Below are positions 48,190 through 61,284 of a DNA stretch of 64,000 bases, piece after piece. Under the pieces are notes generated by a model. It had not been told where the DNA came from. It did not search any database and saw nothing but the letters and a program-made list of their open reading frames with translations. Positions within the stretch are counted from its first letter, which is position 1, and each line of letters begins with the position of its first letter. A program made the position numbers and the translations under genes. Source of the stretch: Prosapia bicincta (Eukaryota > Arthropoda > Insecta > Hemiptera > Cercopidae); contig JBAIZL010000003.1 in the NCBI GenBank assembly GCA_036971475.1, forward strand, positions 87,500,542-87,564,541, in the 5' to 3' direction.

Positions 48190-48630
48190 ACATTCTCCTC
48201 CCTCTTTCTCTCTCTCCTCTTCCTCTTCTCTCTCACACGTGCGCTTATTCTCTCTATCTACCTGTCTTTCAACACGCTGCTTCCTCTATCTCCCTGCTAC
48301 TCTTCTCCTTCCCTCTCAGTTACTTTTCTCTTTATCCTAAGCTTTCTTTCTTTCTCCCCCCTTGCCCTCTTCTCTCTCACACGATCGCTTATTTTCTCTA
48401 TATACCTGTCTTTCAATACACTGCTTTCTATATCTCCCTGCGACCCTTCTCCTTCCCTTTCAGTTACTTTTATGTTTCTCCTAAGCTCTCCCTCTCCAAC
48501 TCCTCTTCTCTCTTACACGTGCGCTTATTTTCTCTACCTACCTGTCTTTCAATACACTGCATCCTGTATGTCACTGCTCCTCTTCTCCTTCCCTCACAGT
48601 TACTTTTCTCTCTCTCCTAGGTTCGCGGTG
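48190..48630. repeat. three tandem copies of a pyrimidine-rich unit of about 135 bp
   Basis: Each copy has CTTCTCTCTCACACG, then GCTTATTnTCTCTA, CCTGTCTTTCAA, CTCCCTGC, TTCTCCTTCCC, CAGTTACTTTT and CTCCTAAGCT. Copies start near 48222, 48367 and 48507. It is non-coding, and the 68-codon frame at 48134-48340 follows its composition. Confidence 0.85.
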
Positions 48631-49507
48631 CGCATGCGAGTATTTTAATTACGCAGATGAAAATTTCATAACATAACTATATGAAAGATTATCTTGCATT
48701 ATTCAAAACAATTGAGCAGAATTTTTGTCATTGAGCCCTCATATATCGGAAAATATTTCGGAACTCATGCAGGTAAAATGAAAGATTACCCCGAGAGGTT
48801 TTTCAGTTTAAACTTTACAACCTTCGAGCATAAAGTTCATATGATCAGATATTCTATTTAGCTTTAGAAGGGATATGTTCTATAACTATTACTATCAAAA
48901 GGTCTTACTACATCACTTGCTGCATTTATTCTCGCTCCAGTTGCTTTGTCATATATACGTGCAACAGTTTGTCTCTAAAGATTGCATCCCGCCTGTATAT
49001 CTTATAAATGTCTCCCTGCAGTCTTATATCGACTTTATAGCACTCATCGCTTTAACACTAATGTTAACGTTCGTAGCCTGTCTCATAAATAAATATAAGC
49101 TCCATAAATTTACTTTGTTCATGGCCTCAATACATTTGTGAATGAAGGCTTGCTTTTTAATGCTTATAAACCTTCGTATTATAGCATTAATTAGGAATAA
49201 TTAAAATTTATTTGATTTTTTTGAATGTACAATCTTTTTAAACATAAACGTTACTCTGTTTCCGTTAAGGGTACCGAGTTAGGGATAGTTTATGTGTTTT
49301 AATTAGGAAATATTGTTGTTCAGTTAATATTTAAATAATCGGCTTTGACATGAATTGGTGAGTATTTTGTGTACATTAATGAGTTTAGCGATGTTTACAG
49401 GTAATCTTCAAGTTGCCTTAAAGTCACAAGTAGAAATGTACCTTGATGACATCCCTTAATGTAGCTGCACACACTATTTGTAAGTACATTGACAACGTCT
49501 ATTCATA
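48631..49507. other. non-coding spacer
   Basis: The 88-codon frame at 48875-49141 is hydrophobic but has no recognisable family, so it is not called. Confidence 0.4.
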
Positions 49508-49821
<314 letters not shown>

Positions 49822-49975
49822 CACTGGTGGCAAATGTCATAGATGTGGTGGTTAATTTTTTGGCTTAACTTATTGATTTGGTCTATTGCCAGGTGGCCTA
49901 TGTCACAGAATATTGGAAAATGTCACAGATCTGATAACTAGTGTTACAGATATGGTCGCAAATGTCACAAATATG

Positions 49976-52468
49976 GTGTTATCTTTGGTTTCATTCCTAT
50001 TAAAGTAGTTGTAGGGATTAGAACAGAATTTTTTTGACGGCCATAAAACTTTATCTTTTTGTGATTTAAACGGATTTGTCTTGTACTTGTGATTTTCTTA
50101 ATATTAAAATGAGCGAAATAATGTCAGCGAATTACATCTCTGCAGACTACATATGACGGCTTCAGGGCCTGTGAAATATAAATGGTCCACCTCTTGCTTT
50201 GGAAACAGATGCTTAAGTCTGTTGAAATGAGTTTTAGAAAAGTTCGAAATTTACAAGCGGTTCGTAATATACTACGGATTTTGTTTGTTTAGGACAACGT
50301 ATATATTCGTGACCCTTTGCAGTCATGGTCACGGCAGTTCTAATTTACCGCCTAAAATAAATTATTAACTTAGTTTCCTTCTGAATACAACACGTAGATC
50401 TAAGCAGTTTCTTCTCACATTTTTGTTATTTAAAATTATCGGTGATTTCCAACTATGATATTTTTGGTAATAGTGGTAATTTACATAATAATTAACTACC
50501 TTTTACATTTTAAATGTGTATTTTATTACTATTCGTACTGGCTGTTATTTTGTCTTACATGTTTCTTCTCTCTCTCTTATATCTATATCTTCTTATTAGT
50601 TCTATTCTAGAGCTACGGATAAACGGGCCGGTTGGAAGGCTCTACTGGTCCCGAGTAGTTCTAGAATAGTTGCTAAAGGACATCGAGTTCTTACAAACTA
50701 ATGCCAACTCCCACCTCTGCTTTGCGCGTGCCACTAGTTACCCAACTCGGAAGTCACGACCTTGAAATTGGATCCACAATTGGTGAAGGAATAAAATATT
50801 TTTTTTTTACCTTGACTCTCTTTGTGTCCAATGTTTAATTTATTTCTTCGTCTTTTTAGACGAGCACTGGCCTACTGATGGTAATATCTTATGTCGTATC
50901 CGTGTTTTATATTTTTAGATCTTCCTTTCTAAATATGTCTCTCTAAGAAGCTTCGAAAATTAGGTATTTTTTTAAATTGTCTTTGAACTTTGACGTCTTT
51001 GATCTGTTTAATAGAAGATACAGTTGTCTAATAGATTCTCGATTTTAATTCTATTTCTTTCTTTTTATTGCCATTTATTACTTGCTGGATAACATCTCTG
51101 TACACTTTTATTTTGCATCTCAGAAGAATCTGTTAAAGTCTGTAAATTGTGTGTCACTTACTACTACAGATATTATTTATAGAATTAAGAACTTTTTGTT
51201 TTATAGCTTCTGGTTTATTTAAATTGGTAAATATCCATTACTCGTTCCCAATAATATATATAAAATGTTAATTATTAAACAAATATCTTTTGTTACCATG
51301 CGTCAGAATGTTTCTCTGATTTTTAATTTTAGAAGAATTTTAAAACGTAAATGGTGATAATAAACGATAAATATTGCTTTTACAAAAATAAATCGCTAAG
51401 CCTTATTGTCGATAACAAATTAGGTGCCCCAACAAAGTTTGGTTTATTATTAATCTCTGTGTTTGCGTGTTTAATCTTTCGTGTCCGATAACTAATAATT
51501 TAATCCCGAATAATTATATTTAGTTAACAAGGAATTTCGTTCCCTTAAAATCCATTTATTCAGTAAAATCACGTTTTAGTTAAGAATATTTGTATACCTC
51601 TCTTAGCCAAAGTTAGTGTGTTAAAAAAAAAACGATTTAGTAAATAATGTAATAGTTTTCATAATTTTAATTATAATTTTTATAAAGTAATGTTTTTTTA
51701 TGAAGCTATTGTTATTTCTACTTAGTTTTCCTCATGAAAAGAAACATCAAAATCCAAGACCTTATTCTTTTATTAAAAAGTTTTAGTATTTTATATTTCA
51801 TTTTACAGGGGTTTTTTACTTCTTCCTTTTCCTATATTTATTTATATATTTATTTATTAATATCTTTTTCAAATTTTCAGTCGTTAGTAAAATATATTTT
51901 AATTATCAACTCAAGTTCAAGTACATTTTTTAATCTTGTAGTGGATGACACTTGATGTTATTCCAGTTTTTTTCAAATATTAAGACAATAATTAGATTTA
52001 TTAAATTAATTTTGCTTTATATGATTACTGGGCTTCTGCCACATGTTTATACGTATTTATATTAATTGTAGTTATTTAATAAAAACTAATTAATTTAATT
52101 TTTTAAAATCTTGATCTAAGTAAGAATAAACTATAAATATTGTTTATATTTACGTTGTTTTTAAAATATAATTAACTATAAAAGGTTTCAACGGATCTCG
52201 AGACAAAATATTTCTCTTCAATAAGTGTAATTAATTACAAATATAATTACACAAGATTAAAAATCCTAGAACCTCTTCAGGAATATAGAATGTAAGAATA
52301 TAAATATTCTATGATAACTAATAATATAAATGTTAAATGTTAACTAACCTCAAAATTAAACAAACAGGAAGTAAATATATAAACCTTACAAATGTTATAT
52401 AGTTACTGTATTTTGAGGTTAAATTCACAATTCAAATTTCCATTATTAATATATAGAATATATATTAT
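49976..52468. other. non-coding spacer
   Basis: Contains a short inverted repeat, CTATTCTAGA (about 50602) with TCTAGAATAG (about 50661), enclosing a GC-rich loop of about 50 bp that may be a hairpin. No gene was recognised. Confidence 0.4.
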
Positions 52469-52690
<222 letters not shown>

Positions 52691-55191
52691 TACATATATA
52701 TACTAATATATAGAATATATATATTTTTGTTAGATTTTAGCTGCCTGAGTTATATCATTGGGTTTTTAAACCTTGTATGACTGTAATTAGTTACAAATAT
52801 TACAGAGAAATATGTAGTCTTTAGTTTCGTTAAAACCATCCGAATCTGAGATATTTTTAAAAGAAGTTAGAAAGACATAATATACGAAAAATCCTAAAAC
52901 TTTTGAAATTTATCTTTATTTTTTATAAGAATATTGTTTAGAAATATATTTCCATATATTATGTTTTGCTTCATCGTGAACAGAATAATATTATGACGTA
53001 TATAATTAGTTACGTGTTGCAGGAGATGAAGTTTACTAAAATCAAGTGACAGTTGAAAGTGTAAAGGTGTTATTTTAATACAAATTCGCGTAGGCGTGAT
53101 TTAAATTTGAATTTCGTTTATCCGCAAAGTGTTGCAAAATACTTCCCGTATTCAAATTCCGAACCGCCTCAGGTGACGCGATGTTGTCCGGCAAACTAAT
53201 CCGTAATCCTGCTTAACAATTCAAATCGCCAGATAACAGAACAGTTGATTAAATGCTTAATGAATAAACAACACGTCACCGGATTTCCATGATAAACGAG
53301 TTCATTCATAACTTCTAGCCGGTGAAATAGAAACAAAGTGAAAAAGTTTACGGTTCGTTGAAAAATGTTAAATTAAAGTTTTGTGTACATTTAAACTTGT
53401 CATACCTTTTCACTCATGTGATATTCATATGTTGTATTACTTAACCATAAGCTTTATATTTTAAACCTCTGAAATGGTATTCCAGTTACTAATTAATTTT
53501 TTAGATGCTATTTCCGGACATTGTTTTATTTGTAATAGAAATGTTTCTAAAACAGTTTCACCAAAGTTGAGGCTTATAAGTTTACTTCAGGTGCACGACC
53601 TAACACATTCATGTTCCTACCTCTACCTGACCTCTTTCCCAATTCCTTTTTTAGGTGACACACTGCTTGATTGTCTTAAAACAATGAGGAGAACATGTAT
53701 CCTTCACTCACAAGTGGGCTATCAACATTTTGACTCCTCATCATCTGAGATAGTTAAAGTTCCTGCTTTGCGTTTCCTTTTACAACACTCACATTAAATA
53801 CACCTAATTGAGGACGTACACCTTTCGTCAGAAAAGCAGTATCAGTGCACATATCTACTCCTCCCTTGAAAACCTTCTACGTCTCCCTTCTAGTGGAATT
53901 GGCCTGTCCAGTTTGAAAACCCTGTTTCACATTCTTACCTTTGTTTAATCTTATTTTTCTTGGATTTACTTTATTTTTGTCAGTCTATTTTGATAAGAAA
54001 ATCCTCTCGTCCAGTGCTGTCAGTTCTCTCACAATGTCGCTATTTGTCGCTTTCTAACAGATGGAAAGTCCTCAGACATGACTTAAACCATCAAATTCAA
54101 CTTGCTACCTGTTAATTCCAGACAAATTCATCGAGAGCTGTTTACTATCACATTGCATTGATAATGTCTGCCCAACAGAAATGTCACTAACTAAATCCGA
54201 CACCGCCTCCGTGGAAACAGCGTTATCAGTAGTCCTTAACGGTAGAGCGACTGTTTCTCGCGTTCTTCTTAACTTTTCCTAACATCTTGTTCACGCTTTT
54301 AGTTTGTACATTGCATTCATCTTCTTTATGGCTTCTAATTTAATACTCCCACCTAATCACTCACGTTGTTTAACCCAACATTTGGCGTTATAAATATACA
54401 CTAAGCACGCGTTCACGAATATCTACCATCACTTGCTTTGATCAGCTGTTTACGCACACTTTACTTTCAGGTTGATATTTATGCTCAAAAGTGACCGGCA
54501 GTCATTTTTTACTACACTAATAATAAAAATTCAAGGCAAAATATATTTATAATAACTTTAGCTAGAATAGAAAGATAGCTAGAATAGAATAGAAATAGAA
54601 TACGATTTTTAGTCTGAATAAATAGCGAATATCTTTATATATATATATATATATATATATATCATAAAGATATGAGGCATATAGTATAAAATTGGTTAAT
54701 ATTCAAAATAGTAATAATAAGTAGAAACTTGAAGAAAGGAACGACAAAGGTAGCGTAGTAAAGGGCGACAAAGAGGGCTTAACCATTGTATATTTCGGTT
54801 GGGGTAATAAACCAGTAGTGGGAACGTGTTGACAAAAGAAGGGGTAGATTATTTCTTAGGGGTTTTTAAGGTTATTTTTAAGTATTTCGGGAAAATCAAG
54901 GAAAGCATAGAAAAATAACACCTGTTACAGTGTAGGTAGTCATAAAATTTCTAAAAGTGCGTGAAATACACCGAAATATCAGAAACCGTTGGCTGAATGA
55001 TATCGAAATTTTAAAAGTTAAATTTGATTGTCTTAATAATAAAAGGGGGATATTATGCTCGTCCTTAAAACTAAAATCATCGGGCAAAGTAAGCTAAGTT
55101 TTTGGAACTACGATATAGAAATCTAAATGTGGGACTATTTGAAAGGTAAGGTAATTATAATATAATATAAAGGTAGAACATTAAATAACTT

Positions 55192-55194
<3 letters not shown>
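52691..55194. other. non-coding spacer
   Basis: 53470-54300 is less AT-rich and has a 107-codon frame (53474-53797) with no recognisable domain. (AT)n at 54635-54662. Confidence 0.4.

Positions 55195-55255
<61 letters not shown>
55195..55255. repeat. (AT)n microsatellite
   Basis: Pure TA run that ends at the TA flanking the transposon at 55256. Confidence 0.97.
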
Positions 55256-55258
<3 letters not shown>

Positions 55259-55353
55259 GGTCCAATCCCGATAATCCGAATCCCTGCAGTCCAAAACTAA
55301 TGTTGTTGTTGTTGTTGTTGTCGTGTATAGCAAATGCAATGAGGGGGGGGGAT

Positions 55354-55995
55354 TCAAATATTGCCAAATGCATGAATTACAGCCTTGGCAATGTTAATGG
55401 CGCTATTCGAGTACAAAGTATCCATACTGCAGTCATTGTCTATTTTGAAGAGGGCACGAACAATGGAAGGGCAGCTGAAAAGGTGCTTGGGGTCCATTTG
55501 CGTGCCTGGGCAGTGCCTGCAATCTTCATATGTTCTGGAACCATCGGGCAGGATCTTCATGCCCTTATAATGCTTTGTCCTTAGTCTTGCTATTACTGTA
55601 GTAATTTCTCTGCTGTAATTCAATTCTGGTAGCGAGTATTTTTTCTTTGAGTTTGGGCAGAGCCTTTGTTTTGCGACTGCGTTGGCATCAAAAACCGTAG
55701 TAGATGAAGCTACAGGCTCGAGTGTTCTGGCTTCTTTGGCAAGGGAGTCTGCCACCTCATTTCCTTCGATGTCAACATGAGCCGGGATCCACTGAAGGGT
55801 ACATGATTTGCCCATTGCACCAATGGAGAACATAAGAGAAGCGATTTCTTGAGTGAGCCTAGTTTTCTCCTCTCTGATGGCTTCAAGGGCAGATCTGGAA
55901 TCCGAGAACACAACAATACCGTCGGAGTTAGCACTTCCTGTCCATGTAAGGTAGATTTCCAAGGCTGTTCTGATTGCAATAAGTTCGTATGTAAA
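55354..55995 (-). pseudogene. LINE ORF2: RNase H domain and C-terminal CCHC
   Basis: Open from about 55995 to the stop at 55354. The RNase H motifs include VVFSDSRSALEAI (second acidic residue), TLQWIPAHVDIEGNEVADSL (the His and the last Asp) and AKEA. The first TDG motif is lost upstream in a broken stretch. The C-terminal CRHCPGTQMDPKHLFSC fits a Cx2C-His-Cys zinc knuckle. The stop is followed by a C9 run and the (CAA)n tail. Confidence 0.85.
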
Positions 55996-56125
55996 GTTGG
56001 ATGCAATTCGCCCTGCCGAGAACCTTGTGCTTTGAAATTGAGTTGTCTGGGTACTTAAGAAATATGCCCCCTATTGCAGTTCAGGTCTGAACAACCTTCT
56101 GTGTAAGCGGTTACTAAAAGAAGCC

Positions 56126-58373
56126 TCATGCCCTTCCTTTTGATTGTCCTCTTAGGCTCTGTTTTTTGCAGGGTTCAAGCAAGTCTAAAATAATTTTAAC
56201 AGAGGGCGGTGGTTTGACTGGAAAACAAGGTTCTTGAATGATTTCAAGGCTTGAATGCTTCAAGTTAATGTTGTTTCTTAAGGCATAATCAAACTGAAGT
56301 GTTGAGGATCTCTTCAGCCTATTTTTAGCTGTCCAGGAGTGGAAAGTGATGTTGGAGATATGCTGCCCATTGCAGCTTCTAATTTTATTCGTAAATTTGA
56401 CAGTGACATATTTCCTCTTGTTTTTTAATGATAGTAGGCCACACTCACTTTCAGCTGTTGTATTGTTTGTTGAAAACACAGCGCCGATAATAATTTTAGA
56501 CGGCCTTTACTGAACAGAGTCAATCTTCTTTGTTGAGGTGGAAGCCGATGAAGCCCAAACGGGTGCTGCATATTCGAGAATTGGTCTTATTAGTGCAGTA
56601 TAGATGTTTAGAAGTGTCTTTGGTCTGGAACTCCAAGTCGATCCACAGAGTTTTCGAAGCAAACTGAGTTTTTTTAGAGCTTTTCCAGATATATTCTCAA
56701 TATGTTTGGTAAACCTCAATTCTGCATTTAGCGTCAAGCCGAGGTATTTGGGGTGGGAGACTTTTTCAACAATTGAGTTGTTAATCTTTAACTCGTGGAG
56801 AAAGGTTGCTCTGTTCCTCCTGTCAGTGGAAAACACACAATATTTGGTTTTCTCAGGATTTAACAACAGTTTCAGATTTTTTGCCCAGTCTTCAATATGG
56901 GCCAAATTGTCATTTAGTACATTTTCCGAGACCTTGATGTCAGTATGCGAGTGCCAAATGGCAATATCATTTGCATAGCACCCAATTTTAGCCTCATTGA
57001 CAATTTGATCATGAATAGTGTTCATGTATAGTAGGAAAAGGAGTGGGCTCAGGCCTTATCCCTGCGGGACGCCTGCCCAAGATCTATGCGTCCTGGAAAG
57101 CTTTCCATTGACCCTCACAGCAAATCTTCTTTCTCTTATAAAGTCATTGATCCATAAAAGTACCTGAGATACCAGTGGAATGCAAAATTTTAATGAGTTT
57201 CTGCCTCGAAGGCTGTAGTCAGATCAAGGAAAACTGCCGTAGTTTTCCGGTGAGGTTTCTCTTGAAGTCCATCTATGATTGATTGCACTAGGCAAACAAG
57301 TTGGTCAACAGTGCTATGCTGGACTCTATAAGCTGTTTGGTAAAGTATATTACTTTCTGCTTGATCACCCAATTCGTGATTCGGGAATGAATTATTTTCC
57401 CCATAATCTTACATAAGGTGCTTGTTAGAGATATGGGTAGATAATTCTTGCAGCTTGCCGCCTCCCTGCCAGGTTTGAGAATTGGGACAATGACTGACAT
57501 TTTCCAAACAGTTGGTAGCTTACCAGTAATCCAGGAAAGATTGAAAATCTGAAGAAGGGTATCTCTGGCAAGAACACGGAAGTGTTTGATCATTGATCCA
57601 AAGATGAGGTCGATACCAGGAGACTTCTTAGGGTCAAGGCTATTAATTGCGCTATCGAGTTCTTCCAAAGTAATATTATTAGAAAAAGCATCTTTTTGGT
57701 TGTAGGATTTACTTTGCTTTAACACTTGCTTATGGATTCTTCCTTGCTTTGTATCTTCTTTGCTGAAACTCAGCCTGCTTGCTTGCTCATAATGTTGGGC
57801 CAGTAAGTTTGTAGCCTGCTTGTCAGTCTTAGATGTACGTCCGCCAGAGGAAATTGCGTTTGACGTTGGTCCGTTTTTTTGTTGACTACAACGGTTGTTG
57901 AGAACGTTGATTACTCGCCAGTGCTGATAGTCTTTTCTTGGATCTAGCTTGCTGCAGAGATCAGCCCACTTTTCCTGTTTACATGCTGCAATCTCTTCCT
58001 CAACCTTGCGACTAATGTCTATAAGTTTTCTTTTGTTTTCACCATTATTGTACTTTTGAAAGTCTCTTTCTCGTATCGGTTTGTCTATGCCGAAGTTCCA
58101 AGACCTCATATTTTGAGGTGGAGAATCAAGATTCAAGTCAAATCTTGTAATGATTGGGAAATGATCGCTAATGACACTCTTTACAACTCGCCACTTTGCT
58201 ATGTCAAGGAACGAGGGATTCCCTGCTGTGATGTCGAGCGCAGAGGATACCATTGGTTTTGGAAGTGTAGGTATTTTCGCCTGTGTTTAATGTTGAAAGA
58301 TTTAGGTCACAAAGCAGATCCTCAATCTGTTCCCCTTTATTATCTAAATGAGGGGATCCCCAGGAGTCTGTAA
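56126..58373 (-). pseudogene. LINE ORF2: endonuclease C-terminal part and reverse transcriptase
   Basis: Read from high to low coordinates. SWGSPHLDNKGEQIEDLLCD (about 58364-58305) is the middle of the APE endonuclease. After a frameshift, VKSVISDHFPII is its SDH motif. The reverse transcriptase follows: SLDPKKSPGID, VPILKPGREAASCKNYLPIS, AVFLDLTTAFE (AFD expected), AGVPQG then a stop where Ser is expected, GLSPLLFLLYMN, and YANDIAIWH, where the catalytic YADD is YAND. The thumb has LNPEKTKYCVF and YLGLTLN. Several frameshifts, an internal stop and the mutated active site make it dead. Confidence 0.88.
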
Positions 58374-58623
58374 CCCCTAGAGAGCGCATCCTCAAGGTGG
58401 CGGATCGGGGAAAGCCTCCATTGGTTTTATCTTTGGGTGGTAGGTGGGAAATAAAATACATCCCGCGGACCAACAGGCAGAAGTCCAAATCTTTGGGGCT
58501 CTGGCAACCTCCTATTATGGCAAATGTAATATATTGTGATATGAATAATGCTACCGCGTCCGGGGCAGCCGATGCGAAGTCCGGGGACACTACGAGAAGT
58601 ATGCTACGAGGACACTGTATATC

Positions 58624-58716
58624 ATGCAGCTTACTATAAATGTAACGCAGAGGAATATTGACGAACTGTCTTGTCTCCTCCATGACAACAATATTCAGAT
58701 TGCCTGTTTACAGGAA
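58624..58716 (+). pseudogene. inverted LINE fragment: start of ORF2 endonuclease
   Basis: On the plus strand, ATG at 58624 opens MQLTINVTQRNIDELSC, then LLHDNNIQIACLQE, the usual start of an APE endonuclease (MQWN... DIxxLQE). It runs opposite to the rest of the LINE and stops at an A9 run just before the target-site duplication. The stretch to the SWGSP motif (about 100 residues) is missing. The breakpoint lies somewhere in 58370-58620. The minus-strand frame over this part (58204-58683) is only partly real. Confidence 0.65.
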
Positions 58717-58972
58717 AAAAAAATCCAAAACTAATACTAGTCCGAAACGATTTTCGAAAATATCAAAATGAGAAATAAATAAATGAGTAAGAAAGAGGTT
58801 CAAAGAAGAAAAGGTATTTTGTTTTGCGTACTTTGCAATAACCTCAGTGTGTCGATCCCTTTTGATTAGTCACCCTACAGCAGTTCAGTTTCAACGTTTA
58901 CGGCAAGAAGAGGATGGAATCGTTTTGTCATCACAGTGTGTTAAACTTTAATTGTTTTAACGGCGTCTTCTT

Positions 58973-59385
58973 CCCTCGAAAAAAAAACTCAAAACCCCTT
59001 CGTTGTCGGAAAAGAGCGACATTGTAAAAAAACTTGATGCCGGGTTAGTTGCTAAAAATTTAGCGGAAGATTTCGGAAACAAAATTCAATAATCAGCGAC
59101 ACAAAGGAAAACAAATAAACTGTGTCTTCTATGGAGCAAGGTAAACGTATGCGGGAAGCAGTGGAAATGAGTGAATATGCTTTGGTAGAAACTGCTCTAT
59201 ACACATGCTTTCTGCAAGAACGATCGTGAAACCACCCCTGTCAGCCACTGTATTGCAGGATAAGGGGAGATTCTTTTTTTTCTGAACTTTATCTCAAGAA
59301 AGAAGATTTTAAAGGCAGTGAACATTGGCTTGACAATTTCAAAAAGAGATGTAGAATTCGGTGTCTTTTTATTAACGGGGAAACA
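58973..59385 (+). pseudogene. Tigger-type transposase fragment (psq HTH and CENP-B HTH)
   Basis: PSKKKLKTPSLSEKSDIVKK, then LDAGLVAKNLAEDFG (58973-59080), is the N-terminal pipsqueak-type helix-turn-helix. After a frameshift, MEQGKRMREAVEMSEYALVE, then TALYTCFLQERS (59131-59226), begins the CENP-B-type helix-turn-helix. It continues past a stop (59227-59229) with FKGSEHWLDNFKKRCRIRCL (about 59311-59370) and LSNNQNAIKNRL. The DDE nuclease domain is deleted and the sequence passes straight to the right terminal region. The DNA-binding part would bind the transposon ends. This copy is non-functional. Confidence 0.85.
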
Positions 59386-59698
59386 TTGTCTAATAATCAG
59401 AATGCTATAAAAAATAGGCTAAATGTTTCAATTGCTAAGTGTTTTCTTTCAGTTCTTACTGTACTGTACTTAACTCTACGCTTAACATTAGCCTATAGGT
59501 ACTTTAAAATACCATATAGGCATATATGTAGCTGAATGTACGTCGTAGGTATACGTAGTACGCGTACATTCCGGTAATCCGAAAAATGCGTTAATCCGAA
59601 GTGGTCGTACATTTATTATTTCGGATTACCGAGATTGGACTGTATTTGTGTGCGTGATGAGCGCGTGCGTATGTGGTCGTTTGTCGTGTGTACTTTGG

Positions 59699-59729
<31 letters not shown>

Positions 59730-59936
59730 CTCTATCTTACAGTACCCACATTTTCGAATACTATAGGAACGTCCTAATAGAGTTGTTACGCTTTAACAGC
59801 TGTCTTATACTTGATCAACTATTATAAGAAGACATTTTTCTATTCACAGAAATAATAATAGCACTGTAATATAGCTATCGGAAGTCAGCTTGCAATTATA
59901 TCAAATAAGGAATTTGTTTAAGTACATTACATGTAA

Positions 59937-59937
<1 letters not shown>

Positions 59938-60014
<77 letters not shown>
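59938..60014. repeat. (AT)n microsatellite
   Basis: Pure dinucleotide run. Preceded by unique spacer from 59643 with a short (GT)n and (GA)n at about 59700-59730. Confidence 0.97.
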
Positions 60015-60016
<2 letters not shown>

Positions 60017-60379
60017 ATATATATATAAATATATATATGCAAAAATATATTCACTACGAAATAAGTGACTTTATGACTATTTAACTTGGGAAATCACAAA
60101 TAAAGTTTTGTTACATTCGTACACGATTTAAATTCTGCTATATACGTATTATGGTTCCATTAACAAGGAACACCATTTCCACGTGAGGACTTTGGATTTT
60201 AGGAAAGTTTTTCGTTCAAAACACCTGTAAATGACAATTCATGTTCTGTACAGACTATTCGCGTTCTAAACTAAACATTTAGATTCGGTCTGCAACGGGG
60301 TTAAAACTCGACACAACATTTGCAAGTGATACAAAAGTCGAACACGACAAGCCCGCGCGCTTTGTATGCCAAAGATCAC

Positions 60380-60560
60380 GTTGTACCGAAGGGGGAGATT
60401 ATGTTTATAAGTGGACGAAACCACGTATTTTACTTCATCTCAGTTTTACTGCGGGATTTTATTATACTGACGTTTCCGTAGTCATAATAAAATGGGGATG
60501 GGGGTTAACTGATTATCATCTTATCTTTGCGTGCGAAGGCTTATAAAAGAAATTTCTCTT
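60380..60560 (+). repeat. dispersed repeat with TATA-like box (copy 2)
   Basis: Diverged copy of 44690-44890, ending in CTTATAAAAGAA where copy 1 has GTATATAAAAAGAA. Confidence 0.45.
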
Positions 60561-61243
60561 TTTTTTACCTTGTATATAAACGAATAATTGCGTTTAAATA
60601 AAAAAAAGGGCCGCTCTAGTAGTGTACATGCTGTTACCTATCAGAAAGTATGTCTTGCAAGGTAATTAAAGATATTTTGGTTATAGAGAGTTATTTGTTA
60701 TTTATAAATATGGCAAAATATTTACTCGGTATTTGATAATTTGTAGATCCTTTTACCTATATACTGTATATCGTGTCATAGGGAACTGTGTACAACTTGT
60801 GCTGTATACAGGAGAGAGGTGAGGAGAAGTAGAATGAAAGTAAAACTAGAAAATACATTAAGGTGTCTCAAGTACTACAAATAAAGCAAAATTTTGGTTT
60901 ATATACCTGCTCTCTTTCGGGGTCTAATCAAGATGTCTAGTCACCAGTTTCTTGTATGACGAGCTATGTAACATACATTGTTGTCAATAAGATTTACTAA
61001 CTCATAATCCATAGTTGTGTATAATATATTACTTCACAGAGTAACTATCTCAGACTTTCTATTTATTCCTGTTAGCCACAATAATTTTCATGTTGGAGTT
61101 CAACAAACGCTCGGTTGCAAGTTCAGCATCTGACATTGTAGATAGAGGTTAAAGCTGGCCTCACAGACCTGGACTACCACTCTCAAGTTCATGTAAACTT
61201 CATACTTACATATTTTTACCACATTTAATTTCCACTTACTCTG
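60561..61243. other. non-coding spacer
   Basis: No gene recognised. Confidence 0.45.
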
Positions 61244-61284
61244 AGCATTGAAAAAGCACTGACCTAGCGCGAAACGCGTTTGCT
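61244..61284 (+). ncRNA. decayed hammerhead-ribozyme-like motif
   Basis: Stem I is AGCA (61244-61247) with TGCT (61281-61284). The core reads TTGAAAA (C3 to T, G8 to A) and is followed by an extra A. Stem II is GCAC/GCGC with one mismatch. GAA is at 61271, stem III is ACGCGT (61274-61279), and the cleavable base is T61280. Outer CCACTTACT and AGTAAGTAGTGG add a longer inverted flank. Confidence 0.55.

Larger units (their letters stand above)
55302..58723 (-). mobile_element. LINE insertion (I/Jockey-like, RNase H type) with 12-bp target-site duplication
   Basis: TCCAAAACTAAT at 55290-55301 recurs at 58724-58735 and brackets the insertion exactly. On the minus strand the element ends in a (CAA)n tail (55302-55320), not poly-A. 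It encodes endonuclease, reverse transcriptase, RNase H and a terminal CCHC, the order of I-clade-like elements. The first part of the endonuclease is on the opposite strand (58624-58716), so the 5' end is inverted. Confidence 0.85.
55256..59642 (+). mobile_element. Tigger/pogo DNA transposon interrupted by a LINE
   Basis: The left end is CACGGTCCAATCCCGATAAT, then CCGAA (55256-55280). The right end is the inverse, TCGGATTACCGAGATTGGAC, then TG (59621-59642). Each is bordered by TA, the target duplication of pogo/mariner elements. Without the 3.4-kb LINE (55302-58735 including one target-site copy) the element is about 950 bp. It contains only the DNA-binding part of the transposase, so it was already a deletion derivative. 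Confidence 0.82.

Noticed and set aside
55300..58639. Plus-strand frames across the LINE (for example 55300-55584, 56604-56978, 58056-58373)
   Set aside because: Shadows of the minus-strand LINE frames, except the short 58624-58716 endonuclease start listed above.
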